Source: Mycobacterium sp. Root265
GTDB lineage: Bacteria > Actinomycetota > Actinomycetes > Mycobacteriales > Mycobacteriaceae
Direction: 5' to 3'
DNA: 64,000 nucleotides
Assembly (NCBI RefSeq): GCF_001428895.1
Contig: NZ_LMJA01000004.1
Coordinates: 1 to 64,000, forward strand
In this document: positions 27,228 to 36,031 of the stretch, one piece after another
Layout of the letters: each line of letters begins with the position of its first letter
How positions within the stretch are numbered: the stretch's first letter is position 1
Notes under the pieces: model-generated
Told to the model about the DNA's origin: nothing
Databases searched by the model: none
What the model saw: only the letters and a program-made list of their open reading frames with translations
Position numbers and translations under genes: made by a program

Positions 27228-30200
27228 ATGCCGGCCGGATGCGCGACATGCGGCACCGAACCCCGTGCGGGAGCCCGGTTCCGCGACGCCTGCGGCGCCG
27301 CATTATCTTCCGTTGCCTCGCTCGCCCCGCCGCTTTCCCCCGCCGCGCACCACGCGGAGTTCAAACAGGTCACCGTGCTGTTCGCCGACGTCGTGCGATC
27401 GATGGATCTGGCCGGTGCGTTGGGCACCGAGCGGCTGCGCGAGGTGATGAGCGAACTGTTCAGGCGTTCCAGTGCGGTCGTCCAACGCTACGGCGGGTCC
27501 GTGGATTTCACCGGTGACGGCGTGATGGCGGTCTTCGGCGCACCGGTTGCGCTGGAAGATCATGCTTTTCGCGCCTGTCTGGCGGCACTGGATCTGCAAC
27601 AGCAGGTGCGCCAGTTCGGTGCCGAGGTGCACCGGCGCGACGGGGTGGGGCTGCAGCTACGGGTCGGACTGAACTCGGGCCAGGTGATCACCGGTGAAAT
27701 CGGTTCCCTGCCCGGCAGTTACACCGCCATCGGGTCGCACGTCGGGATGGCGCAGCGGATGGAGGCGGTGGCCCCGCCCGGCGGCGTGATGCTCAGCGGT
27801 TCGACCGCCCGGCTGGTGGACGGTGTCGTCAAGCTCGGCGCGGTCGAGATGGTGCGGATCAAGAACGCCGACGCCCCGGTGCCCGCCCGGCGGCTGGTAT
27901 CCGCGGCGATGAGCGCGGGCCGCGGGCGCCGAGAGTCGAGTCTGGTCGGCCGGGAAGCCGAAGTGCGTTTGCTGGCAGGCCATCTGGACAACGCTCTCAA
28001 TGGGGCAGGTGGCATCGTCGGGGTGATCGGGCCGCCGGGGATCGGCAAGAGCAGGCTGGTCACCGAGGTGCTCCGGGTCGGGCAGGGCAAGGGAATCGGC
28101 GTCGTTTCCACGTTCTGCGAGGCGCACGCCCGCCAGGTGCCGTTCCATGCGGCGGCCCGGCTGTTCCGCAATCTCACCGGTGTCGGCAGCCTGCACGGGC
28201 AGGCGGCACGCACATGCGTCCGCGAACATCTGCCCGCCACCGACCCGGACGAACTGCTGCTGCTCGATGATCTGCTCGGCATCCGGGAATCCGAGAACGA
28301 CCTTCCCGCCATCGATCCGGACGCGCGCCGGCGCAGGCTCGGCGCCCTGCTGACCGCCGCGTCGGCGGCCCGGCCGGACCCCGCGGTCTACGTCGTGGAG
28401 GACGCGCACTGGATCGACGAGGCCAGCGAGTCCACCATCGCCGAGTTCCTTTCGTTGCTGCACGGCAGCCGGTCGATGGCACTGGTCACCTACCGTCCCG
28501 AATACCGGGGCAGGCTGGCCGTCCGGGATGCGATCTCCCTTGTGCCGTTGAATGACTCGCAATCCACGGTGTTGATCGGCGAACTGCTCGGGACCGATCC
28601 GTCGGTGGCGTCGGTGGCGGACGAGATCGCCGAGCATGCTGCGGGCAACCCCTTCTTCGCCGAGGAGATCGTGCGCGATCTCGCCGAACGCGGCGTGCTG
28701 CAAGGTCGTGCCGGCCGCTATGTGGCCATCGACGGCGCCACGGTGACGGGAGTGCCGGCCACGCTGCACTCGACCATCGCGGCACGCATCGACCGGCTCG
28801 GCGACACGGCCAAGAACGCGCTCAACGCGGCGGCGGTCATCGGTGCCCGGTTCACCGAGAGCCGCCTACACGACCTCGTCGAGCCGATGTGCATCGATGA
28901 ACTCATCACTGCCGAGATGATCGAGGTGACGGCGTCCGGCGCGGAATACGGGTTCCGGCACCCGTTGATCCGCACGGTCGCCTACGAGTCGCAACTGCGC
29001 TCGGAACGCGCCCGGCTGCATCGGCGGCTCGCCTCGACCATCGAGCAGCACGGGCCGGGAACGCCCGAGGCCAACGCCGCGCTGATCGCCGGCCATCTGG
29101 AGGCCGCCGGTGATCTGAAGACGGCCTACGACTGGCATATGCGGGCCGGGGTCTGGCTGACCGGACGCAATGTCGCGGCCGCCCGCGCGAGCTGGCGCAG
29201 CGCCGCAGAGGTGGCCCAGCGGTTGCCGGTCGGCGACCCGGACCGGCTGCGAATGCACATCGATGCCAGTGGTGCGCTGTGCGGTATGTCCTGGCGCGCC
29301 AGCGTTGCCGACGCCGAGGCCGAGTTCGGCGAGCTGCGTCGGCTGTGCAGGGAACAGGATGACCAACGATCGCTGGCCACCGGAATGGCGGGCTATGTGA
29401 TGGCGCTGACCTTCCACAACCGCCCCCGCGCCGCCTCGGCACACGCCTCGGAGTTGGAGCGGCTGCTGGAACGCAGCGGCGATGACACCCTGACGGTCGC
29501 GGTGTCGTTCGGCGCGCTGGCGGCCAAATGGGAAACCGCCGAAGTCGCCGAGATCACGCGGATTGCCCAGCGGGTCATCGACCTGGCCGCGGGTGATCTG
29601 CATCAGGGCGGAACCTTCTTCGGCTCGCCGTTGACCTTGGCCATCGCCATGCGCGGGGTGGCCGGCATGTCTGTGGGAAAGCCCGGATGGAAGGACGACC
29701 TGGACCGCGCCATCGAGTTGTCGCGCCCACTGGATCCGCTGATCCTGGTCACCACCACCCTGCACAAATACGCGCAGATCGGACTGGGCGCCCTGCGGTC
29801 CGGGCCCGACGCGCTGCGCGACACCGCCGCGGCGCTGGCCGCCGCCGAACGCGACGGTGACGATTTCACGGTGGTGCACGCCCACCTGGCCCGCGGTTTG
29901 GTCCTGGTCGCCGGGGAGGAAGCCGGCCGCGACGCCGGGTACGAACACCTGCGCCGGGCTCGGCTCAGCGCGCTGCAGGGCTGCGGTAACTCGTCGATCG
30001 TGCACATCGCCGACATCCAGTTCGCCCGCCGCCGGTGTGAGCTCGGCGACTTCGACGGCGCCGTCGAACTGGCCGGCGTCGTGGTGGATGCGCTGTTCTC
30101 CATCGGCGCCGTGGTGTGGCGCGGTCCGGCCGTCAGCGCACTGGTCGAGGCACTGCTCGGCCGCAACGCCGCCGGGGACGTGCGTGCCGCGCGCGCGGCG

Positions 30201-30425
30201 ATCGACCGACTCGCGGCCGTGCCCACCGATCCCGGATTCATGCTGCACGAGGTTCCGTTGCTACGGTTGCGGGCCCTGGTGGCCCGGGCCGAGGGCGACC
30301 TCAGGGCCGAGCGGGACTTTGCCGCCCGGTACCTGGCCGCCGCCGAGTCCTGCGGGTTCGACGGGCACGCGGCGGTCGGCGCACAGATGATGTCGGCAGC
30401 CGGGCGCCCGTCGCCGCTGCGGTGA
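27228..30425 (+). CDS. Cyclase-domain AAA/TPR signalling protein (LuxR/AfsR-like ATPase)
   Basis: The 1065-aa protein has, in order: a degenerate zinc ribbon (Cys5, Cys8, Cys22; the fourth expected Cys is Arg19), a class III nucleotide-cyclase domain (about 45-220), an ATPase with Walker A GPPGIGKS and Walker B VYVVEDAHW, and about 550 residues of TPR-like helices. Metal-binding Asp54 (LFADVV) and Asp97 (GDGVM) are present, but the usual GDxVNxAxR segment reads GSHVGMAQR, so both the base-specifying Asp and the transition-state Asn are lost. Cyclase activity is doubtful; it may be a nucleotide sensor. Similar proteins in mycobacteria (for example Rv1358 and Rv2488c) often add a DNA-binding domain, which is absent here. 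Confidence 0.85.
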   Translation: MPAGCATCGTEPRAGARFRDACGAALSSVASLAPPLSPAAHHAEFKQVTVLFADVVRSMDLAGALGTERLREVMSELFRRSSAVVQRYGGSVDFTGDGVMAVFGAPVALEDHAFRACLAALDLQQQVRQFGAEVHRRDGVGLQLRVGLNSGQVITGEIGSLPGSYTAIGSHVGMAQRMEAVAPPGGVMLSGSTARLVDGVVKLGAVEMVRIKNADAPVPARRLVSAAMSAGRGRRESSLVGREAEVRLLAGHLDNALNGAGGIVGVIGPPGIGKSRLVTEVLRVGQGKGIGVVSTFCEAHARQVPFHAAARLFRNLTGVGSLHGQAARTCVREHLPATDPDELLLLDDLLGIRESENDLPAIDPDARRRRLGALLTAASAARPDPAVYVVEDAHWIDEASESTIAEFLSLLHGSRSMALVTYRPEYRGRLAVRDAISLVPLNDSQSTVLIGELLGTDPSVASVADEIAEHAAGNPFFAEEIVRDLAERGVLQGRAGRYVAIDGATVTGVPATLHSTIAARIDRLGDTAKNALNAAAVIGARFTESRLHDLVEPMCIDELITAEMIEVTASGAEYGFRHPLIRTVAYESQLRSERARLHRRLASTIEQHGPGTPEANAALIAGHLEAAGDLKTAYDWHMRAGVWLTGRNVAAARASWRSAAEVAQRLPVGDPDRLRMHIDASGALCGMSWRASVADAEAEFGELRRLCREQDDQRSLATGMAGYVMALTFHNRPRAASAHASELERLLERSGDDTLTVAVSFGALAAKWETAEVAEITRIAQRVIDLAAGDLHQGGTFFGSPLTLAIAMRGVAGMSVGKPGWKDDLDRAIELSRPLDPLILVTTTLHKYAQIGLGALRSGPDALRDTAAALAAAERDGDDFTVVHAHLARGLVLVAGEEAGRDAGYEHLRRARLSALQGCGNSSIVHIADIQFARRRCELGDFDGAVELAGVVVDALFSIGAVVWRGPAVSALVEALLGRNAAGDVRAARAAIDRLAAVPTDPGFMLHEVPLLRLRALVARAEGDLRAERDFAARYLAAAESCGFDGHAAVGAQMMSAAGRPSPLR

Positions 30426-30453
30426 TTTGCTACCCGGCGTCGGGCCGCGGATC

Positions 30454-30476
30454 CGCCCGGGCCGATCGGCCGGGCG
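30454..30476. terminator. Hairpin after the cyclase-ATPase gene
   Basis: CGCCCGG (30454-30460) and CCGGGCG (30470-30476) pair around a spacer that is itself symmetric (CCGATCGG). It lies 29 bases after the stop, before the nrd promoter. Confidence 0.55.
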
Positions 30477-30588
30477 CGTAGACCCGGGCCTCCCGCTAGC
30501 CGACACACCCCCAATTGTGACGTTCGACACGCCGGTGGACGCGCCGATCAATTGGTTACGACCTGGGAATTCCACGAATGTTGTTCAG

Positions 30589-30632
30589 AACATCTTGTAT
30601 CTCTTCGGTTTGTCGGACACTAGGTGTAGTGT
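30589..30632 (+). promoter_or_regulatory. NrdR box and paired block at the nrdH promoter
   Basis: ACACTAGGTGTAGTGT (30617-30632) fits the NrdR consensus at 13 of 16 positions by eye. An AACATCT...GTA block starts 28 bases earlier (30589). The same pair, same spacing, precedes nrdF at 48349-48392. TAGTGT within the box could be the -10, which would place repressor directly over the promoter. Confidence 0.65.
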
Positions 30633-30637
30633 CTGAC

Positions 30638-30843
30638 GGACCGCGAGGCCCCAAAGCTTCAGGAGCCGGCGGAGCAGGATTCGAAAGCGTGTCGGTGGCC
30701 CCGTACACAATGGATCCGGCTCTCGAGATCCGGAATTTTCGGGCCCCGCGGTCCGCTGAAACTCAGAGGAAAGCAGTACCCGGTGAGTTGCCGGTCCCGA
30801 TACAAGCTCAACCCTTCCACACCACACAGGAGCCGTGCCGCAG
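30638..30843 (+). ncRNA. Structured 5' leader of nrdH (candidate regulatory RNA)
   Basis: Fourteen bases at 30638-30651 (GGACCGCGAGGCCC) pair with 30741-30754 with a single A-C mismatch, closing a domain of about 117 bases. Inside, GAGCCGG near 30663 can pair with CCGGCTC near 30716, competing with GGATC/GATCC near 30712-30730. If transcription starts near 30638, as the promoter suggests, the leader is about 200 bases. A cobalamin box was looked for and not found. Confidence 0.4.
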
Positions 30844-31089
30844 ATGACCGTCACCGTGTACACCAAGCCCGCGTGCGTGCAGTGCAATGCCACCTACAAG
30901 GCGCTGGACAAAGAGGGCATCGCCTACGAGAAGGTCGATATCAGCATCGACGCCGAAGCCCGGGATTACGTCATGGCGCTCGGCTACCTGCAGGCGCCCG
31001 TCGTGGTCGCAGGCAACGATCACTGGTCGGGTTTCCGTCCGGACCGGATCAAGGCGCTCGTCGGCACCGCGGCTGCCGTCACGGCCTGA
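30844..31089 (+). CDS. nrdH: Glutaredoxin-like NrdH redoxin
   Basis: The 81-aa protein has the NrdH active site CVQC (Cys11-Cys14), a thioredoxin/glutaredoxin fold and the C-terminal WSGFRPDRIKAL signature. It reduces the class Ib ribonucleotide reductase NrdE. ATG at 30844 (MTVTVYTKP) matches known NrdH starts; AGGAG lies 11 bases upstream. GTG at 30835 would be too close to that site. First gene of nrdHIE. Confidence 0.95.
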   Translation: MTVTVYTKPACVQCNATYKALDKEGIAYEKVDISIDAEARDYVMALGYLQAPVVVAGNDHWSGFRPDRIKALVGTAAAVTA

Positions 31090-31122
31090 CCCGACGGATC
31101 CGGCGACAGCGAGGAGGAGACC

Positions 31123-31575
31123 ATGAGTCATCTCGTGTACTTCTCCAGCGTGTCGGAGAACACCCACCGCTTCGTGCAGAAGCTGGGCTTTCCCGCCGAC
31201 CACGTCACCCGGATCCCGCTGCACGGCCGTATCGAGGTGGACCAGCCGTTCGTGCTCGTCCTGCCGACGTACGGCGGCGGCAGGGTCAGCCCCGACATCA
31301 ACAGCGGGGGCTATGTCCCCAAACAGGTCATCGCGTTTCTGAACAACGAGCACAACCGGTCGTTGATCCGCGGCGTCATCGCCGCCGGAAACAACAACTT
31401 CGGTGAGGAATTCGCCTACGCGGGCAATGTGGTGTCCGCCAAGTGCGGCGTGCCCTACCTCTACCGCTTCGAACTCATGGGAACCCCGGACGACGTGGAA
31501 TCCGTCCGTGCGGGCTTGGAAGACTTTTGGAAGGAACAGACGTGCCACCAACCGTCACAGCTGCAGAGCCTGTAA
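31123..31575 (+). CDS. nrdI: NrdI flavodoxin
   Basis: The 150-aa flavodoxin-like protein starts with [16 protein letters not shown] (FMN phosphate loop) and has LPTYGGG and [21 protein letters not shown]. NrdI supplies the oxidant for assembling the dimanganese-tyrosyl cofactor in NrdF. GAGGAGACC precedes the ATG. The last 34 bases overlap nrdE. Confidence 0.95.
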   Translation: MSHLVYFSSVSENTHRFVQKLGFPADHVTRIPLHGRIEVDQPFVLVLPTYGGGRVSPDINSGGYVPKQVIAFLNNEHNRSLIRGVIAAGNNNFGEEFAYAGNVVSAKCGVPYLYRFELMGTPDDVESVRAGLEDFWKEQTCHQPSQLQSL

Positions 31576-33710
31576 CCACGGGCGCTCATGCGCTCCCGGG
31601 GGAGACGGACTACCACGCGCTCAACGCGATGCTCAACCTGTACGACAAAGACGGCAACATCCAGTTCGACAAGGACCGGGAAGCCGCCAACCAGTACTTC
31701 CTGCAGCACGTCAACCAGAACACGGTGTTCTTCCACAACCAGGACGAGAAGCTCGACTACCTGGTCAAGGAGAACTACTACGAGCGCGAGGTGCTCGACC
31801 AGTACTCGCGGAACTTCGTGAAGTCGCTGGTCGACCGCGCCTTCGCCAAGAAGTTCCGGTTCCCGACCTTCCTGGGTGCGTTCAAGTACTACACGTCCTA
31901 CACGCTGAAGACCTTCGACGGGAAGCGCTACCTGGAGCGCTTCGAGGACCGCGTGGTCATGGTGGCGCTGACGCTGGCCGCCGGCGACACCGACCTGGCC
32001 GAGAAGCTGGTCGACGAGATCATCGACGGACGGTTCCAGCCGGCCACCCCGACGTTCCTGAACTCGGGCAAGAAGCAGCGCGGTGAGCCGGTCTCCTGCT
32101 TCCTGCTGCGCATCGAGGACAACATGGAGTCCATCGGGCGCTCCATCAACTCGGCCCTGCAGCTGTCCAAGCGCGGCGGCGGAGTCGCGTTGCTGCTCAC
32201 CAACATCCGTGAGCACGGCGCACCGATCAAGAACATCGAGAACCAGAGCTCGGGCGTCATCCCGATCATGAAGCTGCTGGAGGACTCGTTCTCCTACGCC
32301 AATCAGCTGGGTGCGCGCCAGGGTGCCGGTGCGGTGTATCTGCACGCGCATCACCCCGACATCTACCGGTTCCTTGACACCAAGCGCGAGAACGCCGACG
32401 AGAAGATCCGGATCAAGACGCTCTCCCTGGGCGTGGTCATCCCGGACATCACCTTCGAGCTGGCCAAGAAGAACGAGGACATGTACCTGTTCTCGCCGTA
32501 CGACGTCGAGCGCGTCTACGGCGTGCCGTTCGCCGACATCTCGGTCACCGAGAAGTACTACGAGATGGTCGACGACGCGCGGATCCGCAAGACCAAGATC
32601 AAGGCGCGCGAGTTCTTCCAGACGCTGGCCGAGCTGCAGTTCGAGTCCGGCTACCCGTACATCATGTACGAGGACACGGTGAACCGGGCCAACCCGATCG
32701 CCGGCAAGATCACCCACAGCAACCTGTGCTCGGAGATCCTGCAGGTCTCCACCCCGTCGGAGTTCAACGAAGATCTGTCCTACGCCAAGGTCGGCAAGGA
32801 CATCTCGTGCAACCTGGGCTCGCTGAACATCGCCAAGGCGATGGACTCGCCGGACTTCGCGCAGACCATCGAGGTGTCCATCCGGGCGCTCACCGCGGTG
32901 AGCGACCAGACCCACATCTGGTCGGTGCCTTCGATCGAGCAGGGCAACAACAGCTCGCACGCCATTGGGCTGGGGCAGATGAACCTGCACGGCTACCTGG
33001 CCCGCGAGCGCATCCACTACGGCTCCGAAGAGGGCGTGGACTTCACCAACATCTACTTCTACACGGTGCTCTACCACGCCCTACGCGCGTCGAATCTCAT
33101 TGCCATCGAACGGGGTTCACGGTTCGGCGGGTTCGAGCAGTCCAAGTACGCCTCGGGTGAGTTCTTCGACAAGTACACCGACCAGGTCTGGGAGCCGGCC
33201 ACCGACAAGGTGCGAAAGCTGTTCGCCGACGCGGAGATCCACATCCCGACCCAGGACGACTGGAAGCTGCTCAAGGAGTCCGTGCAGAAGCACGGCATCT
33301 ACAACCAGAACCTGCAGGCCGTGCCGCCGACCGGTTCGATCAGCTACATCAACCACTCGACCAGCTCGATCCACCCGGTGGCCAGCAAGATCGAGATCCG
33401 CAAGGAAGGCAAGATCGGTCGCGCCTACTACCCGGCGCCGTACCTCACCAACGACAACCTGGACTACTACCAGGACGCGTACGAGATCGGGTACGAGAAG
33501 ATCATCGACACCTACGCCGCGGCCACCCAGCACGTGGACCAGGGCCTGTCGCTGACGCTGTTCTTCAAGGACACCGCCGATACCCGTGAGGTCAACAGGG
33601 CGCAGATCTACGCCTGGCGCAAGGGCATCAAGACGCTGTACTACATCCGTCTGCGCCAGATGGCCCTGGAGGGCACCGAGGTCGAGGGTTGCGTCAGCTG
33701 CATGTTGTAG
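31542..33710 (+). CDS. nrdE: Ribonucleoside-diphosphate reductase, class Ib alpha subunit
   Basis: The 722-aa NrdE has the radical and substrate-site stretches [36 protein letters not shown] and [10 protein letters not shown], and ends with the redox pair in EGCVSCML that NrdH reduces. It makes deoxyribonucleotides from ribonucleoside diphosphates with NrdF. GTG at 31542 (start of [10 protein letters not shown]) matches the M. tuberculosis NrdE start and gives a 34-base overlap with nrdI. It is separated from nrdF by an accessory block of about 14.7 kb (33711-48442), larger than the gap usual in M. tuberculosis. A strong terminator follows. Confidence 0.95.
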   Translation: MPPTVTAAEPVTTGAHALPGETDYHALNAMLNLYDKDGNIQFDKDREAANQYFLQHVNQNTVFFHNQDEKLDYLVKENYYEREVLDQYSRNFVKSLVDRAFAKKFRFPTFLGAFKYYTSYTLKTFDGKRYLERFEDRVVMVALTLAAGDTDLAEKLVDEIIDGRFQPATPTFLNSGKKQRGEPVSCFLLRIEDNMESIGRSINSALQLSKRGGGVALLLTNIREHGAPIKNIENQSSGVIPIMKLLEDSFSYANQLGARQGAGAVYLHAHHPDIYRFLDTKRENADEKIRIKTLSLGVVIPDITFELAKKNEDMYLFSPYDVERVYGVPFADISVTEKYYEMVDDARIRKTKIKAREFFQTLAELQFESGYPYIMYEDTVNRANPIAGKITHSNLCSEILQVSTPSEFNEDLSYAKVGKDISCNLGSLNIAKAMDSPDFAQTIEVSIRALTAVSDQTHIWSVPSIEQGNNSSHAIGLGQMNLHGYLARERIHYGSEEGVDFTNIYFYTVLYHALRASNLIAIERGSRFGGFEQSKYASGEFFDKYTDQVWEPATDKVRKLFADAEIHIPTQDDWKLLKESVQKHGIYNQNLQAVPPTGSISYINHSTSSIHPVASKIEIRKEGKIGRAYYPAPYLTNDNLDYYQDAYEIGYEKIIDTYAAATQHVDQGLSLTLFFKDTADTREVNRAQIYAWRKGIKTLYYIRLRQMALEGTEVEGCVSCML

Positions 33711-33720
33711 CGCTCGCGTA

Positions 33721-33764
33721 GCCAGAAGCAGGCCAGGGGACACGTCTCCTGGCCTGCTTCTCTT
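33721..33764 (+). terminator. Strong terminator after nrdE
   Basis: Fourteen-base arms AGAAGCAGGCCAGG (33724-33737) and 33748-33761 are exact complements and extend inward by three pairs (one G-T) to a CACG loop. CTTATGTCTG follows, giving a short T-bearing tail. It ends the nrdHIE unit. Confidence 0.85.
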
Positions 33765-33852
33765 ATGTCTGTGGCGATGAGTTCCGGAGCCCCGCCCGGT
33801 CTATCCATTGACGGCGCCCGCTCCCGGACGCCGTGGACCACAGGAGCCCCCG

Positions 33853-34281
33853 ATGCACACCACCCTCTTCGTGAACCTGCCCGTCGCCGACCTGGAGCGC
33901 TCGCGAAAGTTCTTTGCCGACCTCGGCTACTCCTTCAACGCGACGTTCTCGGGACCTACCGCGGTGACAGTCGTGTTGGGCCGGAATCAGTTCGCGATGC
34001 TGATACAGCGCGATGCCTTCGACGCGCTACACCCGTTCGAGACCGCGGCACCCTCGGTGAAGGAGTGCGTGATCTGCCTGGGTGTCGAGAGCCGAGAGTG
34101 CGTGGACGGGTTGGTGGACCGTGCCCTCGCCGCGGGCGCTGCGGCAGGAGACTGCGAGGACCACGGCGATATGTACGGCCGCAGCTTCACCGACCCGGAC
34201 GGGCACTCGTGGCAGATATTCTGGATGGACCCGGCCGCCGTCGAGGCTGGCGCCGAGGAGTTGGACGCCGCGGTGGGGTGA
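33853..34281 (+). CDS. VOC-family (glyoxalase/bleomycin-resistance fold) protein
   Basis: The 142-aa protein has one VOC module pair: LFVNLPVADLERSRKFFADLGYSF, then QFAMLIQRDAF and a C-terminal DHGDMYGRSFTDPDGHSWQIFWMD with the usual metal-site Glu replaced near the end. Members act as dioxygenases, glyoxalases or binding proteins; no substrate can be inferred. ATG at 33853 follows AGGAGCC. It begins the accessory block after nrdE. Confidence 0.8.
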   Translation: MHTTLFVNLPVADLERSRKFFADLGYSFNATFSGPTAVTVVLGRNQFAMLIQRDAFDALHPFETAAPSVKECVICLGVESRECVDGLVDRALAAGAAAGDCEDHGDMYGRSFTDPDGHSWQIFWMDPAAVEAGAEELDAAVG

Positions 34282-34315
34282 CGGGGCTGAATGCGCGGTG
34301 TGGAACCATCCGTCC

Positions 34316-34948
34316 ATGAACACCACGGGAAGCGAGCCGGACGCACCACGACCGACGCACCGGGTCAAGTACGCGATGGCCGTCGCGGTGTCGGTCGTCG
34401 TGGCCATCGCCGCGGTGGTCGTGGTCGTCGGAGACGTTCCGGGCCGGATCAGCCGTGCGCTAGGTGGCGTCTCGAGCGAGCCCCTGTACTCCGCGCAACG
34501 GCTGGACGCGGAACTCGACGTGGTGCGCGCCCAGCTCGGCGAGCTGCCCATGCGGCGGGTGGACGTGACGTCCAACCTGATCTCGGTCGAGGCCGTCGCC
34601 GCTGACGGTCAGCTTCACAAGTACTGGGTGCGCGACGGCGAGGTGGAGGACGTGGACTCGATCGCCGACCTGCATGCCGGCGAGACGGCGTTCACAGCTG
34701 CGGACCTGTCGGGGCAGCGGATACGGGCGGCAGTGGCCGATGTCCGCAGTCTCGGGAAGCCCGGCGACATCGAACTGGTCTCCTACATTTTCCGCCCGGG
34801 GCATCCGCTGTCGGTGGCCGTGTGGATCCGGCACGACCCGGTGAGCTCGGTACTGCACTTCGACCCGAGGGGCGGTTCCGCCGTGGTGCGCGAGGAGTCG
34901 ATCGAGACCGACGAACACACCTCATCGTTCGGCGGTTGCTGGTGTTGA
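34316..34948 (+). CDS. Membrane-anchored hypothetical protein
   Basis: The 210-aa protein has one transmembrane segment (about 19-42, AMAVAVSVVVAIAAVVVVVG) and a 165-residue soluble domain, probably outside the membrane, ending with FGGCWC. I do not recognise the family. The internal VDVTSNLISVEAVAADGQLHKYWV and LVSYIFRPGHPLSVAVWIRH strands suggest a beta-rich domain. It follows the VOC gene by 34 bases and could be cotranscribed. Confidence 0.6.
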   Translation: MNTTGSEPDAPRPTHRVKYAMAVAVSVVVAIAAVVVVVGDVPGRISRALGGVSSEPLYSAQRLDAELDVVRAQLGELPMRRVDVTSNLISVEAVAADGQLHKYWVRDGEVEDVDSIADLHAGETAFTAADLSGQRIRAAVADVRSLGKPGDIELVSYIFRPGHPLSVAVWIRHDPVSSVLHFDPRGGSAVVREESIETDEHTSSFGGCWC

Positions 34949-34982
34949 CGAGGCGGTGGCCGGAGTGCGCGATGATGTCCCG

Positions 34983-35147
34983 GTGTCGACCACCGTTGAG
35001 GCGATCCTCATCACCGCCCTGGTATTCGGGATCGTCGCCGCGATCTTCGGCGTGATCTACGTCTGGGACAAGTGGGGCAAGGGTTCTCGACTGGAGCAGC
35101 GTGTCGATCGCTTCTTCGATCGCCTCAGCGACCTGTTCGACCGGTAG
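34983..35147 (+). CDS. Small single-pass membrane protein
   Basis: A 54-aa frame from GTG at 34983 reads VSTTVEAILITALVFG and continues with a hydrophobic helix, then a charged amphipathic tail (WDKWGKGSRLEQRVDRFFDRLSDLF). An in-frame GTG at 34956 would add 9 residues. No good ribosome site is visible. Its end overlaps the convergent hypothetical by 23 bases. Unrecognised; moderate support from its clean helix-tail design. Confidence 0.4.
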   Translation: MSTTVEAILITALVFGIVAAIFGVIYVWDKWGKGSRLEQRVDRFFDRLSDLFDR

Positions 35148-35604
35148 GCCGCCCCGGGTAGCCGGCGTACCCCAAGGCGATCGCGATGGCGGCGAACTTG
35201 AGTGAGGCCGCGACCTGGGCGCGACGCGCATTGGCCGGGATGTCCCGCCGGTCGAGCACGCGCAGCAGCGCCACTCCCTCGATGGCGTCGGCCGCGACGG
35301 CACCGGCGACGATGCCCGGTACCCATGCCGCGTGACCCCGGCGTCGCCGGCGTCGGTCGACGAGCAACCCGAGCAGGATTCCGTAGCTGCTCATGTACCC
35401 GAAGTCGAGCCGCATGGACTGACGGGCTGCGCGCCGGCCGTCCGGCCCCCAGCGGCCCATGATGGCCTCCGCTTTGGCGGCAGTGCCCGCGAGCTCGAAC
35501 GGGATGACTCCCGGTCCGCCGGCGCATCGCATGCGGTCTTCCAACCGCATCATCACCGCGGTATAGCCGACGAACACGACCGCGGCCGCGGCGATCCGGT
35601 TCAT
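35125..35604 (-). CDS. Hypothetical membrane protein
   Basis: The 159-aa protein has an N-terminal hydrophobic helix, then FGYMSSYGILLGLLVD, WVPGIVAGAVAADAIEGVALL and AASLKFAAIAIALGYAGYP segments, indicating about four membrane helices with basic loops (RRRRRRG). I do not recognise the family. Its ATG touches the stop of the upstream DUF5997 gene, indicating translational coupling. Confidence 0.6.
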   Translation of the reverse strand: MNRIAAAAVVFVGYTAVMMRLEDRMRCAGGPGVIPFELAGTAAKAEAIMGRWGPDGRRAARQSMRLDFGYMSSYGILLGLLVDRRRRRRGHAAWVPGIVAGAVAADAIEGVALLRVLDRRDIPANARRAQVAASLKFAAIAIALGYAGYPGRPTGRTGR

Positions 35605-35990
35605 CAGCTCTTACGCGGCTTGTGCGCCTGCAGCGCCTTCACCCGGCGCTCCTCGCTCAGCACCGCCTGGAAGCTCTCGCGTTCGGCGACCAGCCAGTCC
35701 GGCTTCTCCTCGAGCAGCGCAGTGATCTGCGCGGTGGTGAGCGCTTCGGTGACCCCGCCGCGGGCCAGGCCGGCGATCGACACGCCCAGCTTGGCTGCCA
35801 CCAGGTTCTTCGGGTGCGGCCCGTTCTTGCGGAGGTCCTGAAGCCACTGCGGCGGGTCCTCCTGCAGTGCTGCGAGTTCGCCGCGGGTGATCGCGTTCTC
35901 CTGGAATTCCGCAGGCGTCGCAGGGAGGTACACGTCCAGCTTCTTCGCCGCGGTGGCGGGTTTCATGGACTGCGCGTTGGGCCTGCTCAT
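35604..35990 (-). CDS. DUF5997 family protein
   Basis: The 128-aa protein matches DUF5997: KPATAAKKLDVYLPATPAEFQ, LAALQEDPPQWLQDLRKNGPHPKNLVAAKLGVSIAGLARGG split by family-typical helices, and TTAQITALLEEKPDWLVAERE. The KLGVSIAGLARGG region looks like a recognition helix, so it may bind nucleic acid. Start is ATG at 35990, or 35966 for MKPATAAK. In actinobacteria this gene usually lies divergent from a LysR-substrate-domain gene, as here. Function unknown. Confidence 0.75.
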   Translation of the reverse strand: MSRPNAQSMKPATAAKKLDVYLPATPAEFQENAITRGELAALQEDPPQWLQDLRKNGPHPKNLVAAKLGVSIAGLARGGVTEALTTAQITALLEEKPDWLVAERESFQAVLSEERRVKALQAHKPRKS

Positions 35991-36031
35991 GACCAGAGCT
36001 TATCGATGAGGCCCAGCGGTAGCCTGATGCG

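Noticed and set aside
30638-30843. Cobalamin riboswitch before nrdH
   Set aside because: No B12-box consensus or the usual core stems were found, so only an unnamed structured leader is claimed.
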